Of a DNA stretch of 15,432 nucleotides, positions 14,119 to 15,432 are shown one piece after another. Source of the stretch: DATELY01 sp035276085 (GTDB lineage: Bacteria; Pseudomonadota; Gammaproteobacteria; Steroidobacterales; Steroidobacteraceae); assembly GCA_035276085.1 (NCBI GenBank), contig DATELY010000148.1, forward strand, positions 1 to 15,432, read 5' to 3'. Both the position numbers and the translations under genes were made by a program. Each line of letters opens with the position of its first letter. Position 1 is the stretch's first letter. The notes below the pieces were generated by a model. It did not search any database. It had not been told where the DNA came from and saw nothing but the letters and a program-made list of their open reading frames with translations.

Positions 14119-14532
14119 CTAGCCCGCAGCTTTCGCTGCCGTCTTGCACTGACCGAACACGATGTACGCGCCTTTGCGGTCGGCAATGGTCAAGGTCAAT
14201 GCGCCCGTGGTCTTGTTGATGACCGTACTCCATGCAAACAACAGATCCGCACCCTGCAGCACCAGCGACTCTGCGTTCTGCGTCGTGTGCTGGACGTTCA
14301 GAACGGTCGTGCGAAACGGCGAGCGAACCTGCTTCCTGGCGAAATCGATGCCGAGCACGGGGGGCTTGCTCGACTCGGGTTGCAACGGCGTGCAGCCCTT
14401 CGCCTGCGGCAGACAGTCGTGCCCGGATTGCGCCGTGCATTCCAACGGTACGGAGCCATCGAACGATTGCGCCAGGGTGACGCCCGAAGCCAGCAGCGCC
14501 AGCGTGAACGAAACGAGTCTTGTTGTGCGCAT
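14119..14532 (-). CDS. Small secreted protein of unknown function
   Basis: A 137-residue exported protein. GAGGAG (14539-14544 on the minus strand) sits 6 bases before the ATG at 14532; the longer in-frame opening up to 14808 only overlaps the neighbouring gene. The signal peptide (MRTTRLVSFTLALLASGVTLA) is followed by a mature part opening QSFDGSVPLECTA. Four Cys (32, 40, 47, 129) could form two disulfides. The second half is strand-rich: VLNVQHTTQNAESLVLQG, FAWSTVINKTTGALTLTIAD, YIVFGQC. This resembles, from memory, a group of uncharacterised proteobacterial secreted proteins that begin FDGS..L.C and end with a VFG.C-type strand; no function is known to me. It lies 56 bases downstream of the second DUF4136 lipoprotein gene on the same strand, so the two are probably co-transcribed. 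Confidence 0.8.
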   Translation of the reverse strand: MRTTRLVSFTLALLASGVTLAQSFDGSVPLECTAQSGHDCLPQAKGCTPLQPESSKPPVLGIDFARKQVRSPFRTTVLNVQHTTQNAESLVLQGADLLFAWSTVINKTTGALTLTIADRKGAYIVFGQCKTAAKAAG

Positions 14533-14538
14533 GGCCGT

Positions 14539-14544
14539 CTCCTC
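14539..14544 (-). promoter_or_regulatory. Ribosome binding site of the small secreted protein
   Basis: GAGGAG read on the minus strand, 6 bases from the ATG at 14532. It is a strong match that fixes this start against the longer open frame. Confidence 0.75.
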
Positions 14545-14588
14545 GAAAGCAACCGCCGCGAAAGGTGCCAATGATGTGTCCGCTGCCG

Positions 14589-15167
14589 CTACTTCTGCGC
14601 AGCACGCGCGGTCGCCGGATAGGACGCAAAAATTTCGGTCACGACCTTGTCGATCGCGGGGCCTGGGTTGTCGACGGCCTGCTTGCGAATGCGCCCTTCG
14701 GCAATGCCTTGCCAGACCAGCTGACGTTTGGCCGCATCGACGAGATCGATTGCCAGCGTGCCTTGTTTGTAGTGTGTCGTCGTGACGTCGGCGGGGTAAC
14801 CGCCCCACATTCCATAGCGGCCCGAGCGGTAACCGTAGTAGCCGCCCATGCTGGGCGTGCTCTGCACATCCGTGCGGTTCTCGAGGTTGAGGTTGAAGTT
14901 GACCAGCAGCTGCGCGCCCGCGGGTGACATCACATAGCCGCGGCGTTCGAGCTCCCGCTGCGTGGAGCTCTTCAGGCGCGAGGTGATCATGGTGGTGTAA
15001 GACGACTTGTCGGTTGCGAGGTCATCGAAGAACGCAAACGTGTGATACGCCGAGAGATCCGCCGTCGGATCGGCGTCGGCGCGCACGCGCGGGCCGCTGC
15101 TCGCGCACGCACCGGTCGCGATGGCGATGCACACGACAATCAGCTTCGCAGGAATTCTGGCGGCCAT
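14589..15167 (-). CDS. DUF4136 lipoprotein, copy 2
   Basis: A 192-residue predicted lipoprotein. Start at 15167: GGGAG (15174-15178, minus strand) is 6 bases upstream, better than the in-frame ATGs at 15194 and 15236. The signal is MAARIPAKLIVVCIAIATGAC with Cys21 as the likely lipid site; Thr at -3 is unusual. The mature DUF4136 body has DADPTADLSAYHTFAFFDD, RELERRGYVMSPAGAQLLVNFNL, GTLAIDLVDAAKRQLVWQGIAEG and a closing helix VVTEIFASYPA. These blocks align in order with the gene at 10347-10928. A Gly/Tyr-rich insert (MGGYYGYRSGRYGMWGGY) separates the halves here and differs from copy 1. It is the first gene of a minus-strand pair. Its upstream region is part of a long inverted repeat that reaches the window end. 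Confidence 0.85.
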   Translation of the reverse strand: MAARIPAKLIVVCIAIATGACASSGPRVRADADPTADLSAYHTFAFFDDLATDKSSYTTMITSRLKSSTQRELERRGYVMSPAGAQLLVNFNLNLENRTDVQSTPSMGGYYGYRSGRYGMWGGYPADVTTTHYKQGTLAIDLVDAAKRQLVWQGIAEGRIRKQAVDNPGPAIDKVVTEIFASYPATARAAQK

Positions 15168-15264
15168 CTCACGCTCCCGAAGCTTGAACGGCATGCTCGA
15201 ATTGCACGTCTGCGCCATCGTCCGGGCCATACGCACGGTGGGTGAACGGCGCTGCCTCGAGCCG

Positions 15265-15304
15265 CGTGCGGACGTGCGGACGTGAGGACGTGCGAACGTC
15301 AGAA
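15265..15304 (+). repeat. Short tandem repeat of an 8-base unit
   Basis: Five consecutive units: CGTGCGGA, CGTGCGGA, CGTGAGGA, CGTGCGAA, CGTCAGAA. The first two are identical and the others drift. It fills the left part of the loop of the long inverted repeat and runs directly into octamer element copy B. Confidence 0.65.
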
Positions 15305-15358
15305 ATCACGCGCTTGACGCCATCTCGCCATGGCGCCATCCCGCCATGACGCCCTCAC
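15297..15358 (-). repeat. Octamer-phased repeat element, copy B (inverted)
   Basis: The reverse complement matches copy A (14006-14051) except for exactly 16 additional bases, that is two extra octamers. On the plus strand the units read GACGCCAT, CTCGCCAT, GGCGCCAT, CCCGCCAT, GACGCCCT (15316-15355). The core AAGCGCGTGATTTCTGACG is identical in both copies. It contains the perfect palindrome ATGGCGCCAT at 15330-15339. Confidence 0.75.
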
Positions 15359-15432
15359 CACACTAGCGGCGGCTCGAGGCAGCGCCGTTCACCCACCGTG
15401 CGTATGGCCCGGACGATGGCGCAGACGTGCAA

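Larger units (their letters stand above)
15202..15432. repeat. Perfect 64-bp inverted repeat running to the window edge
   Basis: Bases 15202-15265 are the exact reverse complement of 15369-15432 over all 64 positions, with 103 bases between. The left arm begins TTGCACGTCTGCGCCATCG and ends CTCGAGCCGC. Pairing fails just inside (15266 against 15368). Whether it continues outward past 15432 cannot be seen. The left arm lies in the leader of the second DUF4136 gene. Confidence 0.9.

Noticed and set aside
14127..14140. GCAGC-TTTC-GCTGC hairpin as a terminator
   Set aside because: It lies inside the last codons of the secreted-protein gene (Lys-Ala-Ala repeats) and lacks a T-run.
14533..14808. 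N-terminal extension of the small secreted protein
   Set aside because: It would overlap the lipoprotein gene out of frame, is Arg-rich, and bypasses the strong GAGGAG site at the inner ATG.

Overview
The window is GC-rich, tightly packed with genes, and reads as a chromosomal stretch of a Gram-negative proteobacterium. Outer-membrane and periplasmic proteins dominate: OmpA-type barrels, a PlpD-type phospholipase autotransporter, DUF4136 and DUF3313 lipoproteins, and a NodT-type outer membrane factor. Base composition and family mix fit a gammaproteobacterium of the Steroidobacter/Xanthomonadales kind, but that placement is an inference. No rRNA, tRNA, CRISPR array, transposase or phage gene was seen.

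Left part (1-5938, all + strand): the 3' end of a DUF3313-like gene, a glycine-zipper periplasmic protein, a patatin-POTRA-barrel phospholipase (PlpD/type Vd-like), and a GH63-like glucosidase whose start lies at the phospholipase stop. The 5' end of the phospholipase gene carries an inverted-repeat element that blurs its true start.

Middle (5939-9180): two tandem, closely related OmpA-family proteins (N-terminal beta-barrel, Pro-rich linker with a thrombospondin-type Ca-binding repeat, C-terminal peptidoglycan-binding domain). They share the same ribosome-binding-site leader and a similar trailer, so the duplicated unit includes non-coding DNA. A gap of about 370 bases with no convincing gene follows.

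Right part (9181-13955, + strand): an AraC-family regulator, a DUF4136 lipoprotein, a YiaW-like DUF3302 membrane protein, a YiaV-like HlyD-family adaptor, and a NodT-type outer membrane factor. The last three are adjacent or overlapping and look like one trans-envelope export unit with no energised inner-membrane pump next to it. This is the most interesting functional unit in the window.

Far right (13956-15432): on the minus strand, a second DUF4136 lipoprotein gene followed by a small secreted protein of unknown function. The pair is bracketed by two inverted copies of an octamer-based intergenic repeat (core AAGCGCGTGATTTCTGACG). The window ends inside a perfect 64-bp inverted repeat (15202-15265 with 15369-15432), which is either a real inverted duplication or a contig-end artefact.
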